Shown piece after piece: positions 15,925 through 24,478 of a stretch of DNA of 64,000 nucleotides. Under the pieces are notes generated by a model that was not told the origin of the DNA, searched no databases, and saw only the letters and a program-made list of their open reading frames with translations. The translations under genes and the position numbers were made by a program. The stretch's first letter is position 1; each line of letters opens with the position of its first letter. Source of the stretch: JABWBR01 sp036741235 (GTDB taxonomy: Bacteria > Bacteroidota > Bacteroidia > Chitinophagales > Saprospiraceae); the NCBI GenBank assembly GCA_036741235.1, contig DAINSQ010000001.1, positions 62,001-126,000 of the forward strand, in the 5' to 3' direction.

Positions 15925-18513
15925 CTACCGGTTCTCTCCTATTTGTTTTCCGCCTTCCAGCCGGCCTTTCTTATCTGAAATCCGGTTGAACGTTTCCAGG
16001 CCGCAACGCAGAAAAGCCTCGTAGGCTTTGTCGTCAGGGGTATAACCAACCGGCGTGTTGAGCAATTGACCTTCTGGCGATAGCAATACGTAGTAGGGCT
16101 GCGAGTTGGTCTGGAAAAATTCTGTTTGGAAATGCGCCCATTTATGGCCGTAGTTGCGCAATTTACGCGTACCTCCCGATGCTTTTTGCACTACCACTTG
16201 CTCTTCTGCCGGCAGTTCAATTTTTTCATCTACATAAAGCGAAATCAACACGTAGTCGTTTTTCAAATGCTTGTAAACGCCTGGTTCGGGCCATACGTGT
16301 TCTTCCATTTTGCGGCAATTCTGACAAGCGTGGCCTGTGAAATCGATCATAATGGGTTTATTCACCTCCTTGGCATATGCGAGCCCCTCTTCAAAATCCT
16401 TGAAGCAGTTGAGGTTTTGGGGGCAATCACAGGGCTTGAGCCAGCTGTAGCACACAGGAGGAGCCAGGCCGCTCAACAATTTGAGGGGGCGGAAAGAACC
16501 TACTTTTTCATCATAAATAAACCCGGTAGCCAGGTAGAGGGCAAAAGCCACGGAAATAGCCCCTAGCAATTTGCGGGGCAAGCTGATTTTGACGCCTTCG
16601 TCGTCGTGTGGAAAACGAATGAGCCCAAAAAGGTACGCTGCAAGTCCAACCGCCGTCAATATCCAGATCGCCAGGAAAGGCTCAATTTTGAGCAACCCCC
16701 AGTGTTTTACCAGGTCGGCATTGGAGAGGAACTTAAACGCCAGGGCTATCTCGATAAAGCCAAGTACCACCTTAACTGTATTCAACCATCCACCCGAGCG
16801 GGGCAGCGATTGCATCCAGCCCGGGAATGCCGCAAACAGCGCAAAAGGCAGGGCAAGGGCCAGGCCGAAACCTGACATCCCCGTGGTGAGCTGCCATGCG
16901 CCGCCGTCGGAGCTGAGCGCGCCGGCCAATAGCGACCCTAAAATCGGGCCCGTACAAGAAAATGACACCAACGCCAGGGTAAGCGCCATGAAGAAAACAC
17001 CTACTACACCGCCAACCCCTTCCGCATTGCTGGCCTTATTCTGCCAGCTTTCGGGCAATGTAATCTCGTAATAACCGAAAAATGAAAAAGCAAAAACAAT
17101 AAAAATGGCAAAAAATGACAGGTTCAGCCACACATTGGTGGATATATCATTGAGTATATCGGGATTTATCGTGTCAATAAGATGGAAGGGAATACTGAGC
17201 AAAAAATACACCAGAAAAATAAAAAAGCCATACATCGATGCATTCATCAACCCTTTGCGACGGTTGCCTGCGCTTTTGGTGAAAAAGCTCACCGTAAGCG
17301 GAATCATTGGAAATACACAGGGCGTAAGCAGCGCAATGAGGCCTCCGATGAAACCCAGGATAAAGATATTCCAATAACCTTTTTTCTCGGCTGTTTCTGT
17401 CGGCACATCGCCGCACTTGCCTGCAGGGGCTGACAGGTCGGGTTTGGCGATACCGTATTGCTCGTCTATATTGCCGATAGACGGCCCGGCGAGGCCTGCA
17501 GCCGCTTCGTCGCCAATTATCGCCTGGTTTTGGGCGATATTCACGCGAAAAGGCACATCGGCAGAGGGAAGACACATCTTGTCATCACAAGTCATGAACA
17601 CCACCTGGCCGCTAATAGGCTGTGATGGGTTGGTAACTTTGATACGCTGGGTGAATACGACCGGGCTTTCTATGAATTTGATTACTTCTACTCCACCGAA
17701 AAGCGGGTCCGGGCCCTGTTTTTTCTTGCCTTCCTCTTTTACTTCACCTTCCCGGCTGTAGTGTGATCCCAGTTCAAAAGTAAACACGGTGGGTTCGGGA
17801 CCGTCGGCTGAAGTATGCTGCGAATAAATCGCCCAGCCCTTTTCCATAAGCGCCGTAAAAACAATATCATAGACGCCGGCGCCCTGGTCTTTCAATGCAA
17901 TTTGCCACTGTACAGGATTTTTAATGCCGCTGGGCGTAGCGGGAGGGGCAATACTCAGGTCGCTGTTAATACCTGTGCCGGCATTCGATTCTGCGGGTTG
18001 TTCCGTTTCTGTTTTGGCTGGTGTTGCCTCTGTTGCTTTGGCGTTTGACTTAGTGCTTTTGAGCGTAAACGAAAAGGCCTCTTCTGCCGGGGGCAGGCAG
18101 CGCTCATCGTCGCAGGTCATAAACTCAAGGTACCCGGTAATCGGTTGTGATAAATCGCTGACCTTCACCCGCTGGGTAAACGTAACAGGACTCTTGGTAA
18201 ACTTGATTACATTGACGCCGTCAAAAAGCGGGTCGGGGCCTTCTTTTTTGTACCCTTTTTCTTTCACATCGCCGACGCGCTGGTAATGGGCGCCCTTATC
18301 AAAGTAAAAAGCCGTCGGCACAGGGCCGTCGGGTGAAGTTAGCTGCGAGTATATCGTCCAGCCCGGTTCCATGGTGGCCGTAAATACCAGATCAAATTCG
18401 GTATCGCTCACCTGCTTATAGGTGGTGTTCCATTTTACAGGATTGAGAATTTGGGCCTGAGCGATGCCGGCCAACAGGAGGGTAAAAACAAGGGCGGAGA
18501 TTTGCTTGATCAT
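15925..18513 (-). CDS. dsbD: Protein-disulfide reductase, DsbD family, with two tandem alpha domains
   Basis: 862-aa inner-membrane protein that passes electrons from cytoplasmic thioredoxin to envelope thiols. Signal peptide (1-20); alpha domain 1 (~22-152, Cys134/Cys139 in TCDDERCLPP); alpha domain 2 (~196-327, Cys309/Cys314 in TCDDKMCLP); eight-helix membrane domain (~380-660) with Cys399 in LLTPCVFPM and Cys520 in SFSCTGP; thioredoxin domain (~705-850) with Cys730/Cys733 in HACQNC. The usual DsbD has one alpha domain, so this one carries a duplication joined by an acidic, Ala/Thr-rich linker. A single-domain paralogue lies just upstream. Confidence 0.93.
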   Translation of the reverse strand: MIKQISALVFTLLLAGIAQAQILNPVKWNTTYKQVSDTEFDLVFTATMEPGWTIYSQLTSPDGPVPTAFYFDKGAHYQRVGDVKEKGYKKEGPDPLFDGVNVIKFTKSPVTFTQRVKVSDLSQPITGYLEFMTCDDERCLPPAEEAFSFTLKSTKSNAKATEATPAKTETEQPAESNAGTGINSDLSIAPPATPSGIKNPVQWQIALKDQGAGVYDIVFTALMEKGWAIYSQHTSADGPEPTVFTFELGSHYSREGEVKEEGKKKQGPDPLFGGVEVIKFIESPVVFTQRIKVTNPSQPISGQVVFMTCDDKMCLPSADVPFRVNIAQNQAIIGDEAAAGLAGPSIGNIDEQYGIAKPDLSAPAGKCGDVPTETAEKKGYWNIFILGFIGGLIALLTPCVFPMIPLTVSFFTKSAGNRRKGLMNASMYGFFIFLVYFLLSIPFHLIDTINPDILNDISTNVWLNLSFFAIFIVFAFSFFGYYEITLPESWQNKASNAEGVGGVVGVFFMALTLALVSFSCTGPILGSLLAGALSSDGGAWQLTTGMSGFGLALALPFALFAAFPGWMQSLPRSGGWLNTVKVVLGFIEIALAFKFLSNADLVKHWGLLKIEPFLAIWILTAVGLAAYLFGLIRFPHDDEGVKISLPRKLLGAISVAFALYLATGFIYDEKVGSFRPLKLLSGLAPPVCYSWLKPCDCPQNLNCFKDFEEGLAYAKEVNKPIMIDFTGHACQNCRKMEEHVWPEPGVYKHLKNDYVLISLYVDEKIELPAEEQVVVQKASGGTRKLRNYGHKWAHFQTEFFQTNSQPYYVLLSPEGQLLNTPVGYTPDDKAYEAFLRCGLETFNRISDKKGRLEGGKQIGENR

Positions 18514-18544
18514 TTCGCTGTAAGTTTGGGTAATCCTGGCGCTG

Positions 18545-18991
18545 TTATTCCAAGCCTATTTGAAAAGCTACCGCTGTTGGCGGCAGACACATATTGTCGT
18601 CACAAGTCATAAACATCACTTCCCCGTCAATTTGTTTGCTGCCTGCGGCAACTTTGACGCGCTGGGTGAATTTCACCTGTTGGCTGAATTTCACAAGGTT
18701 CATGTCGAATATGGGGTCATGGCCTTCTTTTTTGTGGCCGTCTTCAGTGGCTTTGCCGATGAGCTCGATACCGGATGATGTCCATTGAATGGAAGTAGCT
18801 ACAGGTCCGTCTTCTGATTCGAGGTATTGGGAGTAGATGTACCAGCCTTTTTGTAAATTGGCAGTAAGCACGATATCGTACTCTCTGTCGGCGATTTTAA
18901 CAGCTGAAAAATTCCATTTAACCGGTTCTACTTTTTGGGCGGGTAATGCGCCGGCGATAAGCATAGAAAAAACGATCAGCAGATATTTCAT
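18545..18991 (-). CDS. Secreted single-domain DsbD-alpha protein
   Basis: 148-aa protein from the ATG at 18991, with a signal peptide ending ALPAQ. The mature part is one DsbD-alpha-like domain with the redox pair in TCDDNMCLPP. It aligns along its whole length with both alpha domains of the DsbD next door (VEPVKW, GWYIYSQ, EGHDPIFD, FTQRVKV). It probably exchanges electrons with the DsbD membrane unit or carries them to targets. Its stop lies 31 nt before the DsbD start, so the two are likely cotranscribed. Confidence 0.9.
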   Translation of the reverse strand: MKYLLIVFSMLIAGALPAQKVEPVKWNFSAVKIADREYDIVLTANLQKGWYIYSQYLESEDGPVATSIQWTSSGIELIGKATEDGHKKEGHDPIFDMNLVKFSQQVKFTQRVKVAAGSKQIDGEVMFMTCDDNMCLPPTAVAFQIGLE

Positions 18992-19087
18992 AACCAGTTT
19001 GTTTTTTGCGCTAATGGCGCACAAAGTTAAGGCGATACACCTTAAGGGAGCTATACAGGACTGGCGATTAATAAAAGATTAACACAT

Positions 19088-19795
19088 CTAAACATATGCC
19101 GGCGAAGTACTTACCAGCGATTCAAACAGGATTCTGCCGTCGGTGTTGCCCAATGCAGTTTCGGAACAGCGTTCGGGGTGGGGCATCATGCCAAATACAT
19201 TGCGTTTTTCGTTGCAGATGCCGGCGATTCCGTCCATAGCGCCGTTGGGGTTTGCAGCTTCCGTCATAAGGCCGCTTTCCGTGCAATAGCGGAACAACAC
19301 CTGATCGTTGTCAATCAGGTGACGAAGCGTAGCCTCATCAGCATGATAGCGACCCTCGGCGTGGGCGATGGGTATTTTGAGCACCTGGCCTTTATTGCTG
19401 CGGGAGGTGATGGGCGAATGGGTTGTTTCTACCCGCAGGTGTATATTTTTACAAATAAACTGCTGGTTTTGATTGCGCAACAACACGCCGGGCAATAATC
19501 CGGATTCGCACAGTATTTGAAAACCGTTGCAAATACCCCACACATAACCGCCATTGTTGGCAAAGTCAATAACAGCTTGCATAATGGGCGAAAAACGCGC
19601 AATGGCGCCGGCACGCAGATAATCGCCATACGAAAAGCCGCCCGGCAAAATGATGCAATCGCCGGTGTCAAAACCGTCGAGCGACTTTTCTTTGTGCCAC
19701 AGTTTGACAACCTCCTGCTGCATAACCTCGCCAATGACATGCATCATGTCATCGTCACAATTCGAACCTGGAAAAACTACAACGCCGAATTTCAT
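19088..19795 (-). CDS. purQ: Phosphoribosylformylglycinamidine synthase subunit PurQ
   Basis: Class I glutamine amidotransferase subunit supplying ammonia to PurL in purine synthesis. The 235-aa protein starts [16 protein letters not shown]; the nucleophile Cys is in [11 protein letters not shown] and the His/Glu pair in [10 protein letters not shown], with [17 protein letters not shown] between. The two-subunit PurQ/PurL system is implied; purL and purS are not in the window. A TACCTTTG box lies 35 nt upstream. Confidence 0.96.
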   Translation of the reverse strand: MKFGVVVFPGSNCDDDMMHVIGEVMQQEVVKLWHKEKSLDGFDTGDCIILPGGFSYGDYLRAGAIARFSPIMQAVIDFANNGGYVWGICNGFQILCESGLLPGVLLRNQNQQFICKNIHLRVETTHSPITSRSNKGQVLKIPIAHAEGRYHADEATLRHLIDNDQVLFRYCTESGLMTEAANPNGAMDGIAGICNEKRNVFGMMPHPERCSETALGNTDGRILFESLVSTSPAYV

Positions 19796-19829
19796 ATAAT
19801 TAAGTGATATCGTTTCGCATATTGCGCCG

Positions 19830-19837
19830 CAAAGGTA
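19830..19837 (-). promoter_or_regulatory. Candidate -7 box of purQ
   Basis: TACCTTTG on the minus strand matches TAnnTTTG exactly, with a ~30-nt leader to the purQ ATG at 19795. Confidence 0.5.
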
Positions 19838-19852
19838 GTGAAACAGAACGGC

Positions 19853-20839
19853 TTATTCGGTAAAAATCAACGCACGGAATTGATACACCAGCACAGCTGC
19901 CACAGCCACTAAATGTACGGCTTCGGCTATACGGGGCTTAAGCATGGTGAGGTTAAATGAAATCAGTATGCTGACGGGTACGGCCAATATTAGCAAATGC
20001 GTCAAATCAACCCCGCGCTGTAACAAAATTGAAAGCGCAGCTACCAACATGGCCCAGAAAAGCAATCCGATTTTTTTCTGTACCTGGATTTGGGTTTTTA
20101 ACAAGTAATTACCCGAATTGAGCAAAGCGATAAGCAGTAAAATACCCATTACCCCCCATCCTATATAGGCGCTCCAATAGTACTGCGGAGCAAAGGATAG
20201 AAAATCAAATTGATCTATAAACTGCCGCTGAATGAATTCACCAAACTCACCCATCCAGAAATAGTACACCCCCAACAATAAGTAGGGAACCAATAATCCG
20301 CTAAATAAAACAAGCCGCTCGCGAATATTGAACGACCGCATGATATTGAGAGCTATAGTGCCAAGCAATACAAAAACAATATGCGAGAAATACACCCAAC
20401 TGGCGATGGCCACCCAAAAACCGATATTAAAAATTCGATCGGCGCACGTGGGCACTTTGTATATAGACATGGAGATCCACAATACCACGATAATCAGTGT
20501 ATTGGCCAGCAAAGGCGCGGAAAAGGTCATGAATTCAGGCAAACTTGAGCACACGAGCAGGTAAACAAGGCCCGGAAATAAGTTCACTTCCCGCGCAAGG
20601 CGGTGCTCAGCTACCATCACATTGATGGCAATGGCATGGATGACCAAAACTGGAATAGTCAACAAATGAAACCAGGAATGCCCGGCTAATGCTCCCAGCC
20701 CAAACAAATCGCCCGCAATAGCAAAATGCGCTCTGGTATCGGGCATTTTGACAAAAAACAGAGGCGACCGGAGCGCTGCGGCGTAAAACACCAGCAACAG
20801 GCCGAATAACATCTGATTGGTGCGAAATAGTCTTAACAC
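19853..20839 (-). CDS. Polytopic membrane protein, DUF6427-like
   Basis: 328-aa hydrophobic protein with about nine membrane segments and no soluble domain. The pattern (short N-terminal RLFRTNQMLFGLLL, LPEFMTFSAPLLANT loop, FNIGFWVAIASWVYFSHIVF) resembles the DUF6427 family of Bacteroidota, whose function is unknown. The frame opens with GTG at 20839 (ATG nine codons later). A TAAATTTG box at 20866-20873 supports the upstream start. The family assignment is from memory of the pattern and is only moderately certain. Confidence 0.7.
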   Translation of the reverse strand: MLRLFRTNQMLFGLLLVFYAAALRSPLFFVKMPDTRAHFAIAGDLFGLGALAGHSWFHLLTIPVLVIHAIAINVMVAEHRLAREVNLFPGLVYLLVCSSLPEFMTFSAPLLANTLIIVVLWISMSIYKVPTCADRIFNIGFWVAIASWVYFSHIVFVLLGTIALNIMRSFNIRERLVLFSGLLVPYLLLGVYYFWMGEFGEFIQRQFIDQFDFLSFAPQYYWSAYIGWGVMGILLLIALLNSGNYLLKTQIQVQKKIGLLFWAMLVAALSILLQRGVDLTHLLILAVPVSILISFNLTMLKPRIAEAVHLVAVAAVLVYQFRALIFTE

Positions 20840-20865
20840 GGCGGTATTTTTCGGTCTTTATCGGC

Positions 20866-20873
20866 CAAATTTA
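20866..20873 (-). promoter_or_regulatory. Candidate -7 box of the DUF6427-like gene
   Basis: TAAATTTG on the minus strand fits TAnnTTTG, 26 nt upstream of the GTG start at 20839. Confidence 0.4.
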
Positions 20874-21099
20874 ACAAGAATATACGTCGCAGAAATAAAA
20901 ATTCCCGATTTCGAGGAACTAACCTCAAATCCCTTGCGTTAATCCTTTTAGAATCGCCAGTTATATCAATTAGTTCAGTAGCATCATTACTAGTTATCGC
21001 AAAGCCCTTTTTATTTCCCAAAAATGAATTTCACTGCGTGTTGTGCAATGCATGACGGTCATTGGAATATTTGTATTAGCCACTAATAAACCAAACAAT

Positions 21100-21450
21100 A
21101 TGACTCCGGGAATCGCATTATCCACCGACAAGTCCACGCTGTTTTATATCGACAGCAATGGCACGAAAACCGATATCGATCTGCTGAATGGCAACGCCGC
21201 CAAGATCACCAAAACCGGCGGCAACGTTTTTGCGGAACAGGTCACTTCCGTTCCCAATGGTACGACTACTCAGGTTCCGCTCAATTATTATGCACAAGCG
21301 GGATACGACAGTGCAAAAAGTCAGGCCTACATCGTTGGCACTAGTGAGATGGAATTTGGTCTTGGCATCAGGGTTCACCCTACCGATTTAACCAGACAGG
21401 CTTTGTATGTCAAAAACGACGGGAATAACCTGGTATTGACCCAGAACTAA
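21100..21450 (+). CDS. Hypothetical protein, polar and beta-rich
   Basis: I do not recognise this 116-aa protein. From the ATG at 21100 it is rich in Thr, Asn, Asp, Gly and Lys, with short alternating strands (TLFYIDSNGTK, NVFAEQVTS, TTTQVPLNYYAQ, ALYVKNDGNNLVLTQN) and no signal peptide. The style is that of small beta-structured or tail-fibre-like domains, but no homology is claimed. Its TAA overlaps the TAG of the convergent gene (CTAA at 21447-21450). Upstream is 260 nt of non-coding DNA. Confidence 0.5.
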   Translation: MTPGIALSTDKSTLFYIDSNGTKTDIDLLNGNAAKITKTGGNVFAEQVTSVPNGTTTQVPLNYYAQAGYDSAKSQAYIVGTSEMEFGLGIRVHPTDLTRQALYVKNDGNNLVLTQN

Positions 21451-23048
21451 GGATACTCGCTTTCCATTTGCACTTGGCGAATGGGCTTGTGCTGAAGCTG
21501 GCTTTCCAGCCACATCATTAATTCGTGTACGCCGAATGTAGTTTTGCCAGACGCTTTTTGTGTATATGGCGTCAGGTAATTTTTCATTTCCGTCAATATA
21601 ACGGTTCTTACTTGTACATCGGCGTACACGATTTTTTTCAGGAATTCTAACACAGTCATTTCTAAGCTTTGGGCTGATAGCGCGTGCTGCTGAAAAAAGC
21701 GATGGATTCGCCTGATGTGGCTTTTTAGGGGATCGCCTCTATCGTCGCTATCTTGCTGTGCAGTTGAAATCTCGTTGGCTGTCGTTTCGTATACGCAAAT
21801 CAGCCCCAACAACGCTGCCATGTACTGGACATTCAGCATTACCGGCTCATTCTGAAAACGTTTACTCCGTTTAACGACGACAAGCGCATCCCGGAAATTG
21901 CCGCATATAAAATTTAAACTCAGAATATTGCTTTCCACCCCAATCAGTACTTCCAACTGCAACACAGTGCTAAACTTTTTCATCCCTGCCTCCATTACTT
22001 TGGTCAACTCCCGGGCTTTATCGAGTTCTTTATTGTTCAAATACCATGAAAACAAGCGTCGATTGATAAAGCGGAACTCTGCCAATTCCCTGTGGGGAAG
22101 GAATATCAACGCCTTCTTCATTCTGTCTCGCACAGTGACAAAAGTTGCATTATCTTGTAAATCAACACATTGTGACATAATATTCCCCATACTGAGCATA
22201 TAGCGGTAGGGATTTTCAATCATCTGCTTTTGATGATCCTCCCACCATTGAAAATGCAATTGGTAATAACGGCTAAGGTGTCTAGTCTCGTCCATCGACA
22301 CTGTTAACCAAGCGAAAGTGTTTACAAGCCGATTTCCGCTCAGCCCCGGGAGCTGGTTGAGTTGGTCCAAATGCCGTTCTTCCTGCATGATTTCTTCTAC
22401 TAATTTTTTTCGGTAAGCCGTCATAGGCGGGCCTTTCGTTAAATTAGTATTTGCCCGCTCGTACAAGTCCTGGTAATACGACTCCTGCTCAAACCGGCCC
22501 CGGTATTCTTCGGCTTCTTTTATTAGATATTCTATCCGTTTTTTTCGTTTTTCGCCATCAGTAATATTCGTATAAACTAATGTCCGTTCTTCCCTGTTGA
22601 TCTCCAGTATAGCCAGGCTACTGTCAATCTCCAGCGCTTTGGCGCGGGCGCGATCCAATTCCTGCTGCGCTAAATCAAACAACCCCCGTTCCATCAAAAT
22701 TTTGGCATCTGCAATCAGTTCCTTGATGTGGATGGAAGGGTAGTGCCTCCCATTGGCATTGCGCAAAAAGCGCATCAACCGCTCATACAGTAGCCGGCGC
22801 TCTACCGGCAAGCGGGCTATCACTTTTTTTTGCTGCTCCGGGTTGGGAATTGCTTTTTTCAGTTTCTTTAGAAACTGCTGCTCGCTGAACTCCTCCCCCT
22901 GATCCAGAATATTGAAAATGATCAAAGCGACAGGGTAGTTTTTGCCTTCTCCTCTTATGCGATCTTTTAGCGCTGTGGTGAATCCCCTTTTTTCGGCTTC
23001 CGTCATCATATTGATGAGCCTGACCAGCTCTTTATATTTATTATTCAT
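21447..23048 (-). CDS. Large alpha-helical protein of unknown function (TPR-like repeats)
   Basis: 533-aa soluble protein, not recognised by name. It is almost wholly helical, with paired amphipathic helices resembling tetratricopeptide repeats (FDLAQQELDRARAKALEI, NKELDKARELTKVMEAG, NFRDALVVVKRSKRF). The N-terminus (LVRLINMMTEAEKRGFTTALK) has the L..L...EKR.F style seen in helical hypothetical proteins of Bacteroidota. There are no enzyme motifs; a scaffold or binding role is an inference. A good promoter (TTG, N18, TATTTTTG) lies directly upstream. It stands in an AT-rich accessory stretch. Confidence 0.75.
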   Translation of the reverse strand: MNNKYKELVRLINMMTEAEKRGFTTALKDRIRGEGKNYPVALIIFNILDQGEEFSEQQFLKKLKKAIPNPEQQKKVIARLPVERRLLYERLMRFLRNANGRHYPSIHIKELIADAKILMERGLFDLAQQELDRARAKALEIDSSLAILEINREERTLVYTNITDGEKRKKRIEYLIKEAEEYRGRFEQESYYQDLYERANTNLTKGPPMTAYRKKLVEEIMQEERHLDQLNQLPGLSGNRLVNTFAWLTVSMDETRHLSRYYQLHFQWWEDHQKQMIENPYRYMLSMGNIMSQCVDLQDNATFVTVRDRMKKALIFLPHRELAEFRFINRRLFSWYLNNKELDKARELTKVMEAGMKKFSTVLQLEVLIGVESNILSLNFICGNFRDALVVVKRSKRFQNEPVMLNVQYMAALLGLICVYETTANEISTAQQDSDDRGDPLKSHIRRIHRFFQQHALSAQSLEMTVLEFLKKIVYADVQVRTVILTEMKNYLTPYTQKASGKTTFGVHELMMWLESQLQHKPIRQVQMESEYP

Positions 23049-23389
23049 CTATTTTCAATTAATATTATTGAAATTCAAAAATAACACAATTAGCTTTTTT
23101 TCAATAGTTTAATATATTAAAACATAAAAAAACAATACAAATGCAATTAATACTTCTAATTTTTTGGTTCAATACACCTATTACACCAGTTTATCTTTGA
23201 ATTATCAATAACAGATGTCTAATGAGGGGATAAGATAAAAAATTTCTATCGAATTTCAATTTACATAAATAGTATTTAAACAATTGATTATAAATATATT
23301 ATTAGACATCAATGCAATTTAGACAATTAATTAGTATTATGTGCGCGGAATATAGCGCCAAAATCTAGTCGGCATCTTTGAGTTGCCAA
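23049..23389. other. AT-rich intergenic region
   Basis: About 340 nt of strongly AT-rich DNA between divergent genes. It holds the promoter of the 533-aa protein gene (23076-23104, minus). The rest shows no open frame, tRNA or clear repeat. The composition contrasts with the surrounding genes. Confidence 0.6.
23076..23104 (-). promoter_or_regulatory. Promoter of the helical-repeat gene
   Basis: On the minus strand TTG (23104-23102) is followed by 18 nt and TATTTTTG (23083-23076), a good match to the TTG / TAnnTTTG pattern. The leader to the ATG at 23048 is about 25 nt. Confidence 0.5.
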
Positions 23390-23539
23390 ATGATCGATAA
23401 TCAACCCAAAGAAAAACGATCGCATGCAAAGCGGCGGATAAACAAATGGGAAACCACACCTAAACCCCAATTTTATTTTCTGTGGCTGTCGCAGCCCCTT
23501 GTGGAGACCTTGGAAAAAACCGCCCTCAAACGACTATGA
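23390..23539 (+). CDS. Candidate small basic protein (49 aa)
   Basis: A complete short frame, ATG 23390 to TGA 23537-23539. The first half is highly basic (KEKRSHAKRRINKWE); the second half is aromatic and leucine-rich (FYFLWLSQPLVETLEKT), and it ends LKRL. It lies between a CATCTTTG near-promoter (23373-23380, one mismatch to TAnnTTTG) and a strong intrinsic terminator at 23603-23628 with no other plus-strand gene to serve, so some short transcript from here is likely. It could instead be a non-coding RNA. No family is recognised. Confidence 0.35.
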   Translation: MIDNQPKEKRSHAKRRINKWETTPKPQFYFLWLSQPLVETLEKTALKRL

Positions 23540-23602
23540 TGAAACTACTGAATGGGGACTATTGCTAGATAGATGATGGCAATTTACCACGATAACCCCC
23601 TC

Positions 23603-23628
23603 AGGCGCCGCTATGGCGCCTTTTTTTT
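23603..23628 (+). terminator. Intrinsic terminator
   Basis: AGGCGCC (23603-23609), loop GCTAT, GGCGCCT (23615-23621), then eight T residues (23621-23628). This is a textbook rho-independent terminator on the plus strand. The only plus-strand candidate it can serve is the 49-codon frame ending at 23539 or an RNA in the same place. Confidence 0.8.
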
Positions 23629-23644
23629 GTTTCAACTTTTGCCC

Positions 23645-23652
23645 TACCTTTG
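23645..23652 (+). promoter_or_regulatory. Candidate -7 box of cysQ
   Basis: TACCTTTG matches TAnnTTTG, 19 nt before the ATG at 23672 and directly after the intrinsic terminator, which insulates it from upstream transcription. A TTTG at 23626-23629 is closer than usual for a -33 element. Confidence 0.5.
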
Positions 23653-23671
23653 CTACACAAAACATCAACAC

Positions 23672-24478
23672 ATGCCTTATGCCGGTTTTATTCAAGAGGT
23701 CAAAGCCATCGCTTTACGCGCCGGTGAAGCTATTATGGAAATCTATAACCGGGAAGCCGACTGGCAAGTGACCTTGAAAAGCGACGACTCGCCGCTCACC
23801 CAGGCCGATTTGCGCTCTAATGCCATTATTCAACAAGGCCTTGCAACACTGACGCCAGATTGGCCGGTTATATCTGAGGAAAGCGCCTGGGCCGACTATG
23901 ATACGCGCAGCGCCTACCACTTCTGGTGGCTGGTGGATCCACTCGACGGCACGAAGGAATTTATCCATAGACACGGCGACTTTACCGTGAATATCGCGCT
24001 GATGGAGGGTCGGCAACCGGTACTCAGTGTGATGTATGCCCCGGCTATCAATCAATTGTACTGGGCTGTTCGGGGGAGGGGAAGCTACACGGTGGCCGAC
24101 GGCATAGAACAGCGACTTCAGGTTGCCGAATTCGATCCAGTGCAATCCGGCCTGCGCATCGTGTGCAGCAGATCGCACCTCAACGCTGCTACGCAAACGT
24201 ATATTAATCTGTTTGATAACCCACAGACGGTAGCGGTGGGCAGCGCCCTCAAGTTATCTATCCTGGCAAAGGGCGAGGCGCATATTTACCCCCGCCTGGG
24301 TCCTATACACGAATGGGATATCGCCGCCGGGCACCTCATACTTGAAGAGGCCGGGGGAAAATTATTCCAGTCTGATACCGGCGCCCCCCTGGTCTATAAT
24401 ACAGCGGCGCTCAAACTTCCCCCTTTTATTGCCGTAGGAGGAGCGCACGGCCACGTACCGCTCAATGTACAGCTATGA
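23672..24478 (+). CDS. cysQ: 3'(2'),5'-bisphosphate nucleotidase
   Basis: 268-aa lithium-sensitive phosphatase of the inositol monophosphatase superfamily that removes the 3'-phosphate from PAP/PAPS formed in sulfate assimilation. Metal-binding motifs: PVISEES, DPLDGTKEFI and WDIAAGHLILEEAGG. The ATG at 23672 begins at the conserved helix (MPYAGFIQEVKAIALRAGEAI); the 33 extra residues upstream cross a terminator and promoter and are rejected. The downstream glycosyltransferase overlaps its stop (ATGA at 24475-24478), so they are cotranscribed. Confidence 0.93.
   Translation: MPYAGFIQEVKAIALRAGEAIMEIYNREADWQVTLKSDDSPLTQADLRSNAIIQQGLATLTPDWPVISEESAWADYDTRSAYHFWWLVDPLDGTKEFIHRHGDFTVNIALMEGRQPVLSVMYAPAINQLYWAVRGRGSYTVADGIEQRLQVAEFDPVQSGLRIVCSRSHLNAATQTYINLFDNPQTVAVGSALKLSILAKGEAHIYPRLGPIHEWDIAAGHLILEEAGGKLFQSDTGAPLVYNTAALKLPPFIAVGGAHGHVPLNVQL

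Noticed and set aside
20446..20460. CACGTG core near 20449 as a third parS
   Set aside because: Only the central six bases match; the TGTT and AACA arms are absent. The same holds for ACGTGG near 26213.
20833..21021. Minus-strand 62-codon frame upstream of the DUF6427-like gene
   Set aside because: It overlaps the likely promoter box of that gene (20866-20873) and its start; no homology pattern.
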